From Terfezia claveryi (Eukaryota > Ascomycota > Pezizomycetes > Pezizales > Pezizaceae), in contig WHUX01000408.1 of NCBI GenBank assembly GCA_015179025.1, forward strand, positions 1 to 31,700: 31,700 nt of DNA, written 5' to 3'. Positions within the stretch are counted from its first letter, which is position 1. Every line of letters begins with the position of its first letter. A program made the position numbers and the translations under genes. The notes under the pieces were generated by a model. It worked only from the letters and a program-made list of their open reading frames with translations. It did not search any database and was not told where the DNA came from. Shown here in pieces: positions 9,158 through 19,826 of the stretch.

Positions 9158-9559
9158 ATGCTAGAGTTGAATTTATGTGCATGGGATAAGGAGGTGATGT
9201 TCGATGCGGAGATCAAGGCTCTAGTTACGACAATGAGAAAGGATGCAGAAGATACGACTACAAATAAAGATCATCTGAGAATGACTGGGCAACCGCAGGC
9301 TCGGAATGCAATAGCAGAACCCCTCTCAGTGCTTGCACAGGTCCTCCGAATCCCGAACCTAATTGGCAAGTTTCGGGATTACCTACGCATGAATGGTTAT
9401 TTGGGGGTTGCTACAGGAGATACGGAGGGGATCGAGGAGTACCGAGGGCAGTATGTCAGTAGTCTTAGGGTAGCAGTGCCGCAATTTCAAGGCGATGGTT
9501 TGGAAATTCACAATCTTCGCTGGACAGGAGATAGGGACTTTAGAAAGCGTGGAAATTAA
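9158..9559 (+). pseudogene. Plavaka-like protein, C-terminal region
   Basis: This 133-residue open frame directly continues the preceding piece after a stop at 9119. A line equivalent to ILDTHTRDHAFKMLELNLCAW runs across the break. It then carries LRMTGQPQARNAIAEPLSVLAQVL, IPNLIGKFRDYLRMNGYL and a segment on to LEIHNLRWTGDRDFRKRGN. I recognise it by position and resemblance, not by a catalytic motif. Its role in Plavaka proteins is unknown to me. Confidence 0.6.
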
Positions 9560-9917
9560 GGGCAGATTGGATTTGGGTAAGAAGGAGGCCGCGTCACAAG
9601 AGTGCAGTGGAAACTCGATGGTCGTACTGTAGCTAGGCTGAAGGACTTTTCAGGATCTGGAATGGGATGGGAATGAATGGGATGGGACAACGTATGAGGT
9701 GGCATACGTGAGGTTTCTGAAAGTGAAGGGTTCTAGTAGACCGCATGGGGACGAGGGAATGATAAGGATGGAAAAACGGGAGGACGAAGGGGCACTGAAT
9801 GTTATCAAGGTTTCGGACATAGAGGGGATGGCACATATGATACCAGTGGAGACGGGGAGTGTCTGGTTGGTTAATAACAGGATTGATTTTAATATGTGGA
9901 ACGAGTTGTATGATTAG
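9560..9917 (+). pseudogene. Plavaka-like protein, extreme C-terminus
   Basis: Reading resumes as WDGTTYEVAYVRFLKV, with the ORF start at 9699. It ends IEGMAHMIPVETGSVWLVNNRIDFNMWNELYD and a stop at 9915-9917. The ending, a histidine/proline 'HLIP' type segment followed by a 'NNRIDLxxWNxLY' type tail, matches how Plavaka-family proteins commonly end. This supports the family call and gives a natural stop. It lies in a different frame from the preceding piece because of indels between 9560 and 9698. Confidence 0.6.
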
Positions 9918-10290
9918 ATAGGTTAGGATATTATTGAATAGAATAATGGAACAGCTTATGCGGAGTATTTAAAAACATAATGCGATTGTGAGATGATCAA
10001 TGGATAGGGAGGTGAAGGGAGTGGTAAAGCTCGGGAGAGACATTGAGAGGCTTTGGGTAGGACAGGATGAGTACATAGTGACGAGTTCTAGGAAACGGAA
10101 TGGAAGGGTACCTTGAGGAGGCGCGGAGGGAAGAGCGGAAGCCGTGGGATGGTGAGCGTCTGGCAAAGTACGAAGACGATGGACAGTCAGGCTAGGCACC
10201 AAGGCGGATGGTGAGTGGCAGCCATAATGGCGACACTTGCTATGGTATAGGCATTATAGTGACAGATGCTACAGACATGGCGTTGCAGCG
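9918..10290. other. Noncoding stretch right of the Plavaka-like gene
   Basis: I see no supportable gene. The only open frames are short and lack motifs. It may be the transposon's right end. I found no terminal inverted repeat matching 7366 onward and no array of the left-end 10-mer. Confidence 0.4.
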
Positions 10291-10527
10291 TATCTGTGCC
10301 GGATGACGAGGGTTGGGGCGCATCCGTACCAGACGACAAGCATTGGGGCACATCCGTACCGGACGACAAGCGTTGGGGCACATCCGTACCGGACGATGAG
10401 CATTGGGGCACAGCCGTACCGGACGACAAGTGTTGGGGCACATCCGTACTGGACGACAAGCGTTGGGGACATCCGTACTGGACAACAAGCGTTGGGGCCA
10501 TCCGTACCGGACAACAAGCGTTGGGGC
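10291..10527. repeat. 30-bp minisatellite, about eight units
   Basis: Head-to-tail units are built around CATCCGTACCGGACGACAAG followed by CGTTGGGGCA. The first six are 30 bp (the first diverged) and the last two 29 bp. Unit starts are about 10291, 10321, 10351, 10381, 10411, 10441, 10470 and 10499. Because 30 is a multiple of three and the unit has few stops, several overlapping ORFs with 10-residue repeats arise on both strands. These ORFs are not evidence of a gene. There are no spacers, so it is not a CRISPR array. Confidence 0.92.
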
Positions 10528-10613
10528 GCATGCGGCGACCCGGCGTCCGAGGGATCTTGAGGGTGCGCCAGAAGGCCCTGAGAGGCGTTAGGGCGAGGAA
10601 AATTCTTTCGTGA
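10528..10613. other. Junction stretch before copy C
   Basis: This is unique sequence between the minisatellite and the first base with homology to the chromovirus, near AAGACAGTAAGACAC. I see no feature in it and no target-site duplication. Confidence 0.4.
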
Positions 10614-11575
10614 TGAAGACAGTAAGACACAAAAAATATGGCAAGCTCGTACCTCTTCTAATCCCCTGTAGGCCGTGGGAACACATTTCGATGGATTTCA
10701 TCACTGATTTACCACCAGTCAAAGGGTATAATCAGATCTGGGTTATTGTTGATAGGTTTATTAAGATGTTACATTTCATTCCCTTAAAGAAACGGAAGGC
10801 AAAAGAGTTGGCTGGGATATTTGTTAAGGAGGTTTGGAGGCTGTACGGATTACTAAAGAGGGTTGTTTCGGATCGGAACTCGGTGTTTACAAGTTAGTTT
10901 TGGATGGAGGTAATGCAGTTATTAGGAGTTGAGTTGGATAAGTCCTCAGCATATCACCCCCAGACTGATGGAAAAACTGAACGAGTTAACCAGACCCTTG
11001 AGCATTATCTACGGACGTATTGCTGTTGGGATCAGGATGACTGGGTCGAGTTATTACCATTTGCTGAGTTCTGTTATAATAACACTATCCATTCTAGTAA
11101 CAAACTAACACCATTCTTTGCCGCATACGCTTATCACCCAGAAAATAATTTTCAGAACCCAACCGAAGCCTCAACTGAATCAAACAACCCTTAGGCAGTC
11201 AATACAGTCGAAACCTTAGACGCAATGAGGGAGGCTATAAGGGAGAACATGAAGGTAGTGCAGGACCGGATGTCCAAATATAACAATCTCAAGGTAGCAG
11301 AAAAGGAACCAACATTCAAAGTAGAAGATTGGGTCATGGTCAACACAAAGAACATCAAAAAAGGCGTCCGACCAAGAAGCTTGACTAAAAGTTACGAGGG
11401 AAGTTTAGAATTAAACGGCTTATTGGCACTTATGCCATGAGTTAGAGCTTCCCCCAAGTACAGGCAAAACTCACCCAGTTTTTCATATTAGTTTGTTGAA
11501 ACCCTACCACCTTAATACGATTGCCGGCAGACGCTCACCAACACTCCTCCAGTCTACCTCGAAGAATGGAATACT
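10614..11575 (+). pseudogene. pol: pol fragment: integrase core (copy C)
   Basis: Homology begins at KYGKLVPL and continues with MDFITDLPPVKGYNQIWVI (first Asp), SDRNSVFTS (second Asp) and TDGKTERVNQ (Glu). Three stops are transversions relative to copy A: TCG to TAG at about 10895, GAG to TAG at about 11192, and TAC to TAA near 11388. One-base losses occur near 11360 and 11440, and several more lie between 11540 and 11575. The zinc finger is absent because of the 5' truncation. Non-functional. Confidence 0.88.
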
Positions 11576-11964
11576 AGGTGGAAAAGGTTAGGATGAGTGA
11601 GCTCAGGAAGGGACGGATTATGTATTTAGTCTCTTGGAAGGGTTACGGTCCTGATGACGACACATGGGAACCATATGAGAACTTGAAGGATGGAGCAGCC
11701 AATTTAATTCGAAAATTCTATCTGGATAATCTTTGTAAGCCTCGGACCCTGATGTTATCTTGTGAGGATTTTTCTTTTTTTCTATTATTAGACATTAGGT
11801 TTTTTGAATTATCTTTACGTTTTTGTTTTACCTGTATTTCTTATGCCATATTGTCCCAGGGGTGCAATGAGACATACGCAGCTATGTTTTGGCTGTCGTA
11901 TATGAGGACTGGTCCTCAAGCCCCATCCATTGTTGTTAGTAGCAATAATATTCTGATTGCATGA
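11576..11964 (+). pseudogene. pol: pol fragment: chromodomain (copy C)
   Basis: The chromodomain is intact locally (MEKVRMSELRKGRIMYLVSW, then KGYGPDDDTWEPYENL), with the aromatic Trp and Tyr residues that bind methylated lysine. The one-base loss after CGG removes the normal stop, so the open frame runs about 70 residues on into the 3' untranslated stretch. That extension is an artefact of the frameshift. Confidence 0.85.
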
Positions 11965-11970
11965 TCAATT

Positions 11971-12007
11971 AGGTTCTTGCGGACAAGAACCTTAAGGGGG
12001 GAGGCAC
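11971..12007 (+). other. Pre-LTR hairpin and polypurine tract (copy C)
   Basis: AGGTTCTTG (11971-11979) and CAAGAACCT (11984-11992) pair perfectly around CGGA. A purine run, AAGGGGGGAGG (11994-12004), follows and then the LTR at 12008. The arrangement is identical to copy A. Confidence 0.75.
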
Positions 12008-13468
12008 TGTCATGGGGTGACATCCAGCCCTACCAAAGGTACTTGGGCCCTTATAGAACGACCCTAGAATCTATATGATCTCTAAGTACACTCTTAGCAG
12101 TGTGGTGCAAACGTTTCTAATACTTATCTATAAGAGTTAAGTATATGAAACGGGTATGAACCTCGAAGTGGTTTATAATCATCCTAGATGGTTAAGACCT
12201 TTATGGAACGTCCATAGACCCTTGAGGGAGCTACGGTTTAAGTTTCATAAGAATCCGATTAACGGTTCAATAGTTATACTCAGATTAATATGCTGACTAT
12301 ATGCATATATATACTAGCTATATTAGCAGTTACCCTGACGTCTTGGCATTACCCTGAATATTGAATTATTACCCTGAACTGCAGGAAAATAATTCGGTAA
12401 AAATAACTAAAAAAATGAAGGACCGAGGTCACACTTTAGACCAAAGTGCGTCCGGTGACACTATAAGGGAGTGCGCCCAGGACAGAGGCTAAAGGTAGGG
12501 CCAAAACATAAAGTTCTCCGAATTTAATGTTTTAAGGTTCTATCTAGGCCTACTCTTCGTCCTGATTCCATTTCTGCAATCCTTTTTATGATCGGAGAAA
12601 AACTCATGGAGATATAAGACTTTTAATATGGTATATAGGTCCACGAGGAGGTTTACTTATTATTGGTAATAACTCCGTGAATAATTTGGGTATTGGATAA
12701 ACTAAGATTCTATAATCTTCTATGCATTGATACCTTTCCAATGGTAATCTACTTGTGACCCACGGTTCTCTATTCATAGAGTTATGTGCTGTTGAAAATT
12801 ATTTTCAATGGACACTAGACACTATTAAGTGAATATTGCCGGAAATATAATTAGATGCCTTCGGATATTGTCGGATGGTAATTCGATAGTATCGGGGATT
12901 GGTAACGTATCTGCAATTGAATTTAGTTGTCTCGGATAAGAATTCTTTAATGGGATAAGCGAGCTATAAGCGAAGTACGTATAACATGCAGACATGGGAA
13001 TATTCTCTACGTTCGGCTTAGTAACCTGTGACAACGAGTGCAGATAGCAACTGCATTAACAAAGGTGTGGATGGCATAACACTTAGGAAGAAATTCTAAG
13101 GTGATAGGTAGGCCTGCGTTTTATAAAATATTTTTATTATAAGAATATCTATGAACACCGCGGGATATAAATAGTGCAAGTAGTTACCGTTGAATTTATT
13201 CTACCACAAGCGAGTATTTAAAAGCAAGAGCACCTCGAGTACACGAAGCCTACAAAGTTCTAAGTCTTGAGTTAACTTTACGTTTAAGTGACATAGGATT
13301 TATTTTGTGTTGCGAAATAAGATCCGTCATGAGGAACTACTGTTGGACTAAAACTTTACTGCTATAGGATTGATATTCTGTATTGCGGAATAGATATCAT
13401 TGTGGCAGGAAATTACGGCCATCCTACTAGCTGCAAGAGCGCTATCAGTCAATAGGGCCCCCGTGACA
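12008..13468 (+). repeat. 3' LTR of copy C, complete reference LTR
   Basis: This 1,461-bp LTR starts TGTCATGGGG and ends CCCCCGTGACA, a near-perfect terminal inverted repeat. Internal landmarks are the U3 hairpin, the TTGAAAATTATTTTCAA palindrome, a TATA-like box TATAAATA at 13166-13173, and CTACAAAGT at 13250-13258. The last motif is complementary to the site just after the 5' LTR in F and G. It is a useful length reference for the other LTRs. The 69-codon ORF on its reverse strand is not supported as a gene. Confidence 0.95.
13166..13173 (+). promoter_or_regulatory. TATA-like box in the LTR
   Basis: TATAAATA is conserved in C, in both F LTRs (26125-26132 in the 5' LTR, reverse strand) and in G. 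It lies about 84 bp upstream of CTACAAAGT, the site that I infer to be near the transcript's 5' end. A second AT-rich box, TATTTAAAAG, is nearer in C but is not conserved in F or G. Confidence 0.45.
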
Positions 13469-14659
13469 ATTGGAGTGTAGTGAACCTATATTTTAACTCA
13501 TCAAAGGCCTGTTGACACTGCTGTGTCCAGTTCCAGGGAACTCCATTGTGCGTTAGTGTCTGAATCGGCAAAGCCAAACTACTAAAGCCTTGAATAAACC
13601 GGTGATAGAAATTAGCAAAGCCAATAAACCTCTGCACTTCTTTGACGTTCCGTGGAGCCTGCCAGGCGAGGATGTCCTCGACTTTCTTCTGCCCCATTTG
13701 TATCCCCTTTGTACCTACTTTAAATCTCACGAATTCAACTTCTAGGACATGGAAGATACACTTGTCTATGTTGACACAAAGGTTATTCTCTGTTAGTTTC
13801 TGCAGCACCCAACGGATGAGCTCGACATGTTCTTCCTCTGTTTAGGTATAAATGAGGATATCATCAATATATACAACTATTCTCGGTCAATTCGTTCCAA
13901 TAGAATATTGTTAACATGTCACTGAAAAACAGATGGCGCATTAGTTAGCCTAAAAGGCATAACCGTATATTCGTATAAGCCATATCTTGTCTTGAATGCT
14001 GTTTTCCACTCGTCTCCGCTGCTATTCTGAGTAGGTTAAACCCGAGTTTGAGATCGAGTTTGGAGAAAACCTGTGAAGTACCAACTTGTTCTATTAGGGT
14101 AGTCATAAGTGGTAGGGGATACTTGTCTTTTTAGTTATGGCATTGAGCCCTCTATAGTCTACGACTATTCTGAGCTTGCCATTTGGCTGTTTGGTGAAGA
14201 ATATAGGAGCGCCAGCACTGCTTTTGCTCAGTCTTATCTTGCCGGTTCAGAGCATCTCATCTAGGTATTCTTTAAGAAGCTCCAATTCATCAGGGGAGAG
14301 GGGGTATAGTTTTCCTGATGGGGGACTCTTTCCTTCTTCTAACTCAATTGTCATGTCTTGTGGACCGTGCATGGGAAGGGCGGATTGCAACTCCTTTCCA
14401 AAGATTTTTACAAAATCCCTGTACTGTGTTGGCAATCGATCAGCAAGTTCATGGATATTTTCAGTCACTGTTATTGTCATAACCTTGCGAACGTCTCCAT
14501 TAGCGAACTTCTGATAATCCCATTCCCCTATTTCAATTAATCCGACATATTGAGTCTCTGCAAGTACTTCGTCAAAGTCAGCAAATCAGTAACCTCCTCG
14601 ATTTCCAACGCTCTTTTTAGCTCGAGTCCATAAGGAGTGGTGACCCGTAGCTTATCACA
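13469..14659 (-). pseudogene. pol: pol fragment: reverse transcriptase and start of RNase H (copy D)
   Basis: Reading leftwards, the RT entry region ([39 protein letters not shown]) is followed by the palm with YIDDILIY and the thumb VEDILAWQAPRNVKEVQRF. The sequence ends at the RNase H entry KYRFTT, where it meets copy C's LTR. Stops include CGA to TGA near 14247 (compare copy G) and CAA to TAA near 13842, just after YIDDILIY. Indels break the frame near 14020 and 14130. The catalytic Asp pair is present in sequence but not in one continuous frame. Confidence 0.88.
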
Positions 14660-15372
14660 ATTGGCTTTAATCCAATCCATCCCCAAAATGAGTGGAAGAC
14701 CTGGTTCGAGGCACTCAACCTCAGTTACCAGGTCAAGAGTTTTGTTTCGTCCCAATCTTGCATCTGGGACCTCCATCTGCAGGTTCTGAACCTGCACTGT
14801 GCCAGACCTCTTGAGAATCGAGCCGTCGGCGCTCTCTAATCTCAGTCTTTTCTCCCTCTTAACTCAAGGCAGCATCATCTGTTCAACGAAAGAAGAATCA
14901 AAAATCATGGCTTCTGCGCCAGTATCAACCAAAGCATTAATGGAAATTTCGCGTTTATTTCCTCCATACATCCAAGATAACTTAACAGAGATAAGAAATT
15001 TCAGTCCTTCACGCTTCAATACCTCCGCACCCGATTTTCCTGCCAAAGAGAGATCTTTAATTCCATCCAATGAAATATCCGGCACCACCACCTTTCATGG
15101 TCTTTTTTCGAGTGCGCCAATATGAGGAGCCACCTCATCATCAGCTTTTCTTTTTGTCCCTTTTTTGCGTTTTTATTTGATAAAGAAAGAGAAGAAATAG
15201 CAGAAGAAGACAAATTGCGAGAAACAGAACTAATCAAAACAGGGTCAATATCTATCAGTTCCCCTTCATGTTCCTCCTTCCAACTGCCAACAGAGATGCC
15301 ATTCCTTATAACACAAATAGAAAACCAATCCTGCGAGACTATCCGACCCGACGTACTAGATTGCCCGCATCC
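14660..15372 (-). pseudogene. pol: pol fragment: aspartic protease (copy D)
   Basis: The protease active site reads ALVDTGAEAMIFDSSF, with the DTG triad. The usual closing motif follows as LPLILGMDWIKAN. A TGG-to-TGA change after MMLP (about 14861-14863) interrupts it. Upstream, a basic stretch contains a run of six A where copy G has seven, which throws the upstream part out of frame with the protease. This enzyme would cleave the gag-pol polyprotein. Confidence 0.88.
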
Positions 15373-17229
15373 CTAACAGTCTGAATTTTCCCCATAATCC
15401 AACTCATCCTCACTAACAATGTGCCCATACTGAACCTCAAGTGGCGCTACTACAGCCGCTTCTGCAGACACTGTGGCCACTTTCTTTGCCTCCTCTTTTC
15501 CCTTATTACCCTTTCCCTTTGCCTTTGTCTCATTCGTAACCTTCCAACCGATTGAACAGTCACCCATCATGTGAGTTTTGTCCCCACACTTGATGCACTG
15601 TCTATCCTTCTTCCGAGCCTGTCTCATAGTTGCGTAACGCTATCTTGGCCAGGCTCTTTGGCTTTTTTGGAAGAGGTATCGGATTTGGATTTAGCCTTAG
15701 CATCAGGCTTGGTTTTTGCCTTTTGCTTTGGCTTTGTGATTCGGTCCTTAAGGTTTTCGGACTTCTTTTCGGCAGTCTTGGGAGTGTTGGGTACCTCCTT
15801 TTTTGCACCAGTGGCCTGTTCTTTTTGATGGAACTGGCTCTGTGCATGTGCCTCCCTAACCTTCTCATACTCAACCTGAGACTCGGCATTAGCAATTGCC
15901 TGAAAGCACATTTCTGTACTTGCTGGCACTTTATCGAGAATGTCTTTGTCAGTACTGACTCGGACCATATGGGCCCGATTCTCAGGCTGAATTGACTAAT
16001 CAGGTGCTCCCAAAGCTGTTCCCGTGGTAGTTCCGCTACCAACTGGTGAACCCTGATACGAGCGATGAAATCTTTCATCAACTCACCTTTTTTCTGGAAC
16101 TCCTTCTGAAGGGAGACCTTCGCATCCTGCTTCTCATGCTGGTTCTGGTGTGCGTTTATGAATTCACATTTAAAGACGTTAAACTTGTCCCATTCAACCC
16201 ATCCGGAGTTGGCATCTGGTGTACACTTGTGTTGGTTTGCGTAATACTAAGTGCTCGCACCTCCTGTAAGTAGATGTGCTACAAACAGGATTTTTTCGCT
16301 ATGAGTAGAGTATGTTAGCGGCATGCGTTCCAAGGTGTGGTTACCTTCATTAGGAATTCCTTGTGTTTGCTTGAAGTTCCATTGAACTTCAGAGGTAGGA
16401 GGAGGTTTCGGGTTCTTTCTTCTCAGAAAGAACTCGAGTTTTCTTTTGTGGAGGAGGTGATGGCGGAGGTAGAGGCGGTGGTACTGGACCAGTCCGAGTA
16501 CCACGTATGATGAAATCTTCAATATCATCATCAATTGATCGAGTGCGTTTCGGTGGACGTTGTTGACTGAGTGGTTGCTCTTGTAGATCTTTGAGCTTCC
16601 TTTTGTGAGTCTGGATCCGACGGGAGAGTTCTTCTACAGATTCTTTATTAGTCTCACAACTGCGAATGCGATCATCTTGCTCTTGCTTGATCACCTTCTG
16701 TGTCCATTTATGGAGTTTGACAAATCTGCTTTGATACCATCAAACTCTACTTTAGCCGCATCAACTATTGCCTCCGTGTCCTGTTTAAGCTTCTTGCTTA
16801 GTTCCTCCCATTGTTTTTCTAAGGCCTCACTGATGGATACAGTTAAACGCTTAACTGCATCCTCTTATCCTTCTGTTTGACCTTTTAATGCTGCTACTTC
16901 TTCGGTGACCTACTATCATAATAACTTTAGGTCTTATATGTAGCCATTGCTCCTTGAAAAATAACCCTATTGCGTCTTGGGCTTCTTTCAGGAGGCTTGC
17001 TTGAGCATTTAGACCTCTCGTAAGGTCTGAAATCTCCGCTCGTTGCCAGTCAAATTCGATCGATCCATCTCTAACAATTCGAGCCAATAATTGGTCATAT
17101 TCTTCTTGGCTTAAACTTGGTCAAGATGGTCATGTGGGACGTGGTGGTGGCTAGGTGGGACGTTGTGATGATGTGTTACTGGCTGTTCGATGAGGAGGCC
17201 TTCGAGAAGGTTGTCCAAATCGTTCTAAT
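15373..17229 (-). pseudogene. gag: gag (copy D), frameshifted
   Basis: From the right edge there are a Pro/Arg/Ser-rich N-terminal region with three stops, a long coiled-coil-like segment (ARIVRDGSIEF ... RAEISDL ... LNAQASLL), the basic RRIQTHKRKLKDLQEQ segment and a Pro-rich tract. A capsid-like region follows (FIARIRVHQLVAELPREQLWEHLIS), then a Lys-rich linker and a zinc knuckle C-IK-C-GDKT-H-MMGD-C. It ends EDELDYGENSDC and TAG at 15373-15375. The same TAG is present in F and G. The N-terminal half differs from F and G far more than the rest does. Confidence 0.88.
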
Positions 17230-18122
17230 TGTCACGGGGTGACATCCAGCCCTACCAAAGGTACTTGGGCCCTTATAGAACGACCCTAGAATCTATATGA
17301 ACTCTAGGTACACTCTTATCAGTATGGTGCAAACATTTCTAATACTTATCTATAAGAGTTAAGTATATGAAATAGGTATGAACCTCGGAGTGGTTTATAA
17401 TCATCCTAGATGGTTAAGACCCTTATGGAACGTCCATAGACCCTTGAGGGAGCTACGGTTTAAGTTTCATAAGAATCGGATTAATGGTTCAATAGTTATA
17501 CTCAGATAAATATGCTGACTATATGCATATATATGCTAGCTATATTAGCTGTTACCCTGAAGTGTTGGCATTACCCTGAATATTGAATTATTACCCTGAA
17601 CTGCAGGAAAATAATTCGGTAAAAATAACTAAAAAAATGAAGGACCAAGGGTGCACTTTAGACCAAAGTGCGTCCGGTGACACAATAAGGGAGTGCGCCC
17701 AGGACAGAGGTCAAAGGTAGGGCCAAAACATAAAGTTCTCCGAATTTAATGTTTCAAGGTCTTATCTTGGCCTACTCTTCGTCCTGATTCCATTTCTGCA
17801 ATCCCTTTTGTGATCAGAGTTAAACTCATGGAGATATAAGACTTTTAATATGGTCATATTGGTCCACGAGGAGGTTTACTTATTATTGGTAATAACTCCG
17901 TGAATTATTTGGGTATCGTGATAAACTAAGATTCTTTAATCTTCTATGCGTTGATGCCTTTCCAATAGTAATCTACTTGTGACCCACGGTTCTCTATTCA
18001 TAGAGTTATGTGCAGTTGAAAATTATTTTCAATGGACACTAGATACTATTAAGTGAATATTGCCGGAAACATAATTAGATGCCTTCGGATATTATCGGAT
18101 GGTAATTCGATAGTATCGGGGA
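17230..18122 (+). repeat. 5' LTR of copy G, first part
   Basis: It starts TGTCACGGGG after copy D's CTAAT and runs 893 bp to ...ATCGGGGA, where copy F begins. Together with 27298-27866 it gives 1,462 bp, the normal LTR length, so nothing was lost when F inserted. Confidence 0.93.
18118..18122. repeat. Target-site duplication of copy F, left
   Basis: GGGGA, repeated at 27293-27297. Five bases is the normal duplication size for Ty3/gypsy integrase. In the undisturbed LTR (copy C) this site is a single GGGGA followed by TTGGTAAC. Confidence 0.9.
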
Positions 18123-19582
18123 TGTCATGGGGGCCCTATTGACTGATAGCGCTCTTGCAACTATTAGGATGGCCGTAATTTGCTGCTACAATAATATTTA
18201 TTCCGCAACACAGAATATCAATCCTATAGCAGTAAAGTTCAATCCAACTATAGTCCCTCACGACGGATCTTATTTCACAACACAAAATAAATCCTATGTC
18301 GCTTGAACGTAAAGTTAACTCAAGACTTAGAACTTTGTAGGCTTCATGTACTCAAGGTGCTCTTGCTTTCGAATACTCGCTGGTGGTAGAATAAATTCAA
18401 CCAGAACTACTTGCACTATTTATATCCCGCGGTGTTCGTAGATATTCTTATGATAAAAATATTTTTATATAACACGGGCCTACCTGTTAGCTTGGAATTT
18501 CTTTCTAAGAGTTTTGCCATCCATACCTTTGTTAACGCAGTTGCTATCTGCACTCGATGTCACAGGTTACTAACCCAAACGTAGAGAATATTCCCATGTC
18601 TGCATGTTATACGTACTTCGCTTATAGCTCGCTTATCCCATTTAAGAATTCTTATCCGAGACAACTAAATTCAATTTCAGATACGTTACCAATCCTCGAT
18701 ACTATCGAATTACCATCTGACAATATCCGAAGGCATCTAATTATGTTTCCGGCAATATTCACTTAATAGTGTCTAGTGTCTATTGAAAATAATTTTCAAC
18801 TGCACATAACTCTATGAATAGAGAACCGTGGGTCACAAGTAGATTACCATTGGAAAGGTATAAACACATAGAAGATTATAGAATCTTAGTTTATCTGGAT
18901 ACCCAAATTATTCACGGAGTTATTACCAATAATAAGTAAACCTTCTCGTAGACCTATATGACCATATTAAAAGTCTTATATCTCCATGGGTTTAACTCCG
19001 ATCATAAAAGGTATTGCAGAAATGGAATCAGGACGAAGAGTAGGCCTAGATAGAACCTTGAAACATTAAATTTGGAGAACTTTATGTTTCAGCCCTACCT
19101 TTGGCCTCTGTCCTTGGCACACTCCCTTATAGTGTCACCGGACGCACTTTGGTCTAAAGTGCGCCCTCGGTCCTTCATTTTTTTAGTTATTTTCCGAATT
19201 ATTTTCCTTAAGTTCAGGGTAATAATGAGCAATTCAGGGTAACGCCAAGACTTCAGGGTAACAGTTAATAGCTAGTATATATATGCATATAGCCAGCATA
19301 TTGATCTGGGTATAACTATTGAACCATTAATCAGATACTTATGAAACTTAAGCCGTAGCTCCCTCAAGGGTCTATGGACGTTCCATAAGGGTCTTAACCA
19401 TCTGGGATGATTATAAACTACTTCCGAGGTTCATACCCATTTCACATACTTAACTCTTATAGACAAGTATTAGAAACGTTTGCACCATACTGCTAAGAGT
19501 GTACCTTGAGTCTATATAGATCCTAGGGTCGTTTTGTAAGGGCCCAAGTACCTTTGGTAGGGCTGGATGATACCCCGTGACA
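18123..19582 (-). repeat. 3' LTR of copy F
   Basis: This 1,460-bp LTR starts TGTCATGGGG and ends CCCCGTGACA as read on the + strand. It keeps the 72 bp missing from F's other LTR. The left part of copy G's LTR next to it is the same sequence in the opposite orientation, which makes a long inverted repeat. Confidence 0.94.
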
Positions 19583-19826
19583 GTGCCTCCCTCCTTAAGG
19601 TTCTTGTCTGCAAGAACCTAATTGATCATGCAACCAGAATCATCATTGCTACTAACAATAATGGATGGGGCTTGAGGACCAGTCCTCAAGTACGACAGCC
19701 AAAACATAGCTGCGTACGTCTCATTGCACCCCTAAGACAATATGGCATAAGAAATACAGGTAAAATAAAATCGTAAAGATAATTCAAAAAACCTAAAGCC
19801 TATAAATAGGAAAAAAAGAAAAATCC
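19583..19826 (-). other. Structured 3' untranslated stretch and polypurine tract (copy F)
   Basis: Read on the + strand, a pyrimidine-rich block (the polypurine tract) at about 19586-19597 adjoins the LTR. AGGTTCTTG (19598-19606) and CAAGAACCT (19611-19619) form a perfect stem around TCTG. CTTGAGGAC (19671-19679) and GTCCTCAAG (19682-19690) form another perfect 9-bp stem around CA. The GTACGACAGC/GCTGCGTAC pair follows at about 19691-19717. The stems are retained although the loops have changed. Confidence 0.75.

Larger units (their letters stand above)
7366..9917 (+). mobile_element. Plavaka-like DNA transposon remnant
   Basis: This block has a left noncoding end rich in short direct and inverted repeats, then pieces of a protein that resembles Plavaka transposases (fungal, related to the EnSpm/CACTA group). 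The conserved C-terminal landmarks occur in order, in different frames. The left border is set where gypsy B's RT stops. The right border is uncertain and may extend to about 10613. I could not identify terminal inverted repeats. The central catalytic region of the family appears to be missing. Confidence 0.7.
10614..13468 (+). mobile_element. Copy C: 3' part of a Ty3/gypsy chromovirus
   Basis: This is a 5'-truncated copy starting inside integrase, between the zinc finger and the DDE core. It continues through the chromodomain, the hairpin and polypurine stretch and a complete LTR. The bases after the LTR, ATTGG, fit copy D's RNase H sequence, so C appears to have landed in D. No left flank in D survives to prove it. 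C shares a one-base loss near the pol C-terminus with copy A (CGGACCC for CGGGACCC) and has a similar LTR, so A and C are close relatives. Confidence 0.9.
13469..17229 (-). mobile_element. Copy D: 5' part of a Ty3/gypsy chromovirus
   Basis: This reverse-strand copy runs from gag at the right edge to RNase H at the left edge. It is bounded on the left by copy C's LTR and on the right by copy G's 5' LTR, both inserted in opposite orientation. Its own LTRs, integrase and chromodomain are not in the window. Pol is very similar to copies F and G, but the N-terminal half of gag is clearly more diverged. Several C-to-T type stops are present. Confidence 0.9.

Noticed and set aside
9861..9870. Inverse copy of CCAACCAGAC as evidence for the transposon's right end
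   Set aside because: It is a single occurrence inside the coding sequence for the conserved WLVNNRID tail, with no neighbouring copies. It is probably coincidence.
10291..10527. CRISPR-like regular repeat
   Set aside because: Units are directly adjacent with no spacers, and the surroundings are eukaryotic transposons.
10187..10630. Overlapping ORFs of 62-147 residues on both strands with 10-residue repeats
   Set aside because: They are by-products of a 30-bp minisatellite whose unit length is a multiple of three. Several frames are open at once, and there is no start context or homology.
12825..13034. A 69-residue ORF on the reverse strand of the LTR, repeated at 18557-18766 and 26265-26474
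   Set aside because: It recurs because the LTRs are near-identical. Between C and F, five of seven differences in it change the protein, so there is no sign of protein conservation. In copy A it is frameshifted twice, and no motif is recognisable.
14176..14514. Opposite-strand ORFs over gag and pol, for example 14176-14514, 22543-22896 and 24634-24993
   Set aside because: They are shadows of conserved pol and gag on the other strand, with no motif of their own.
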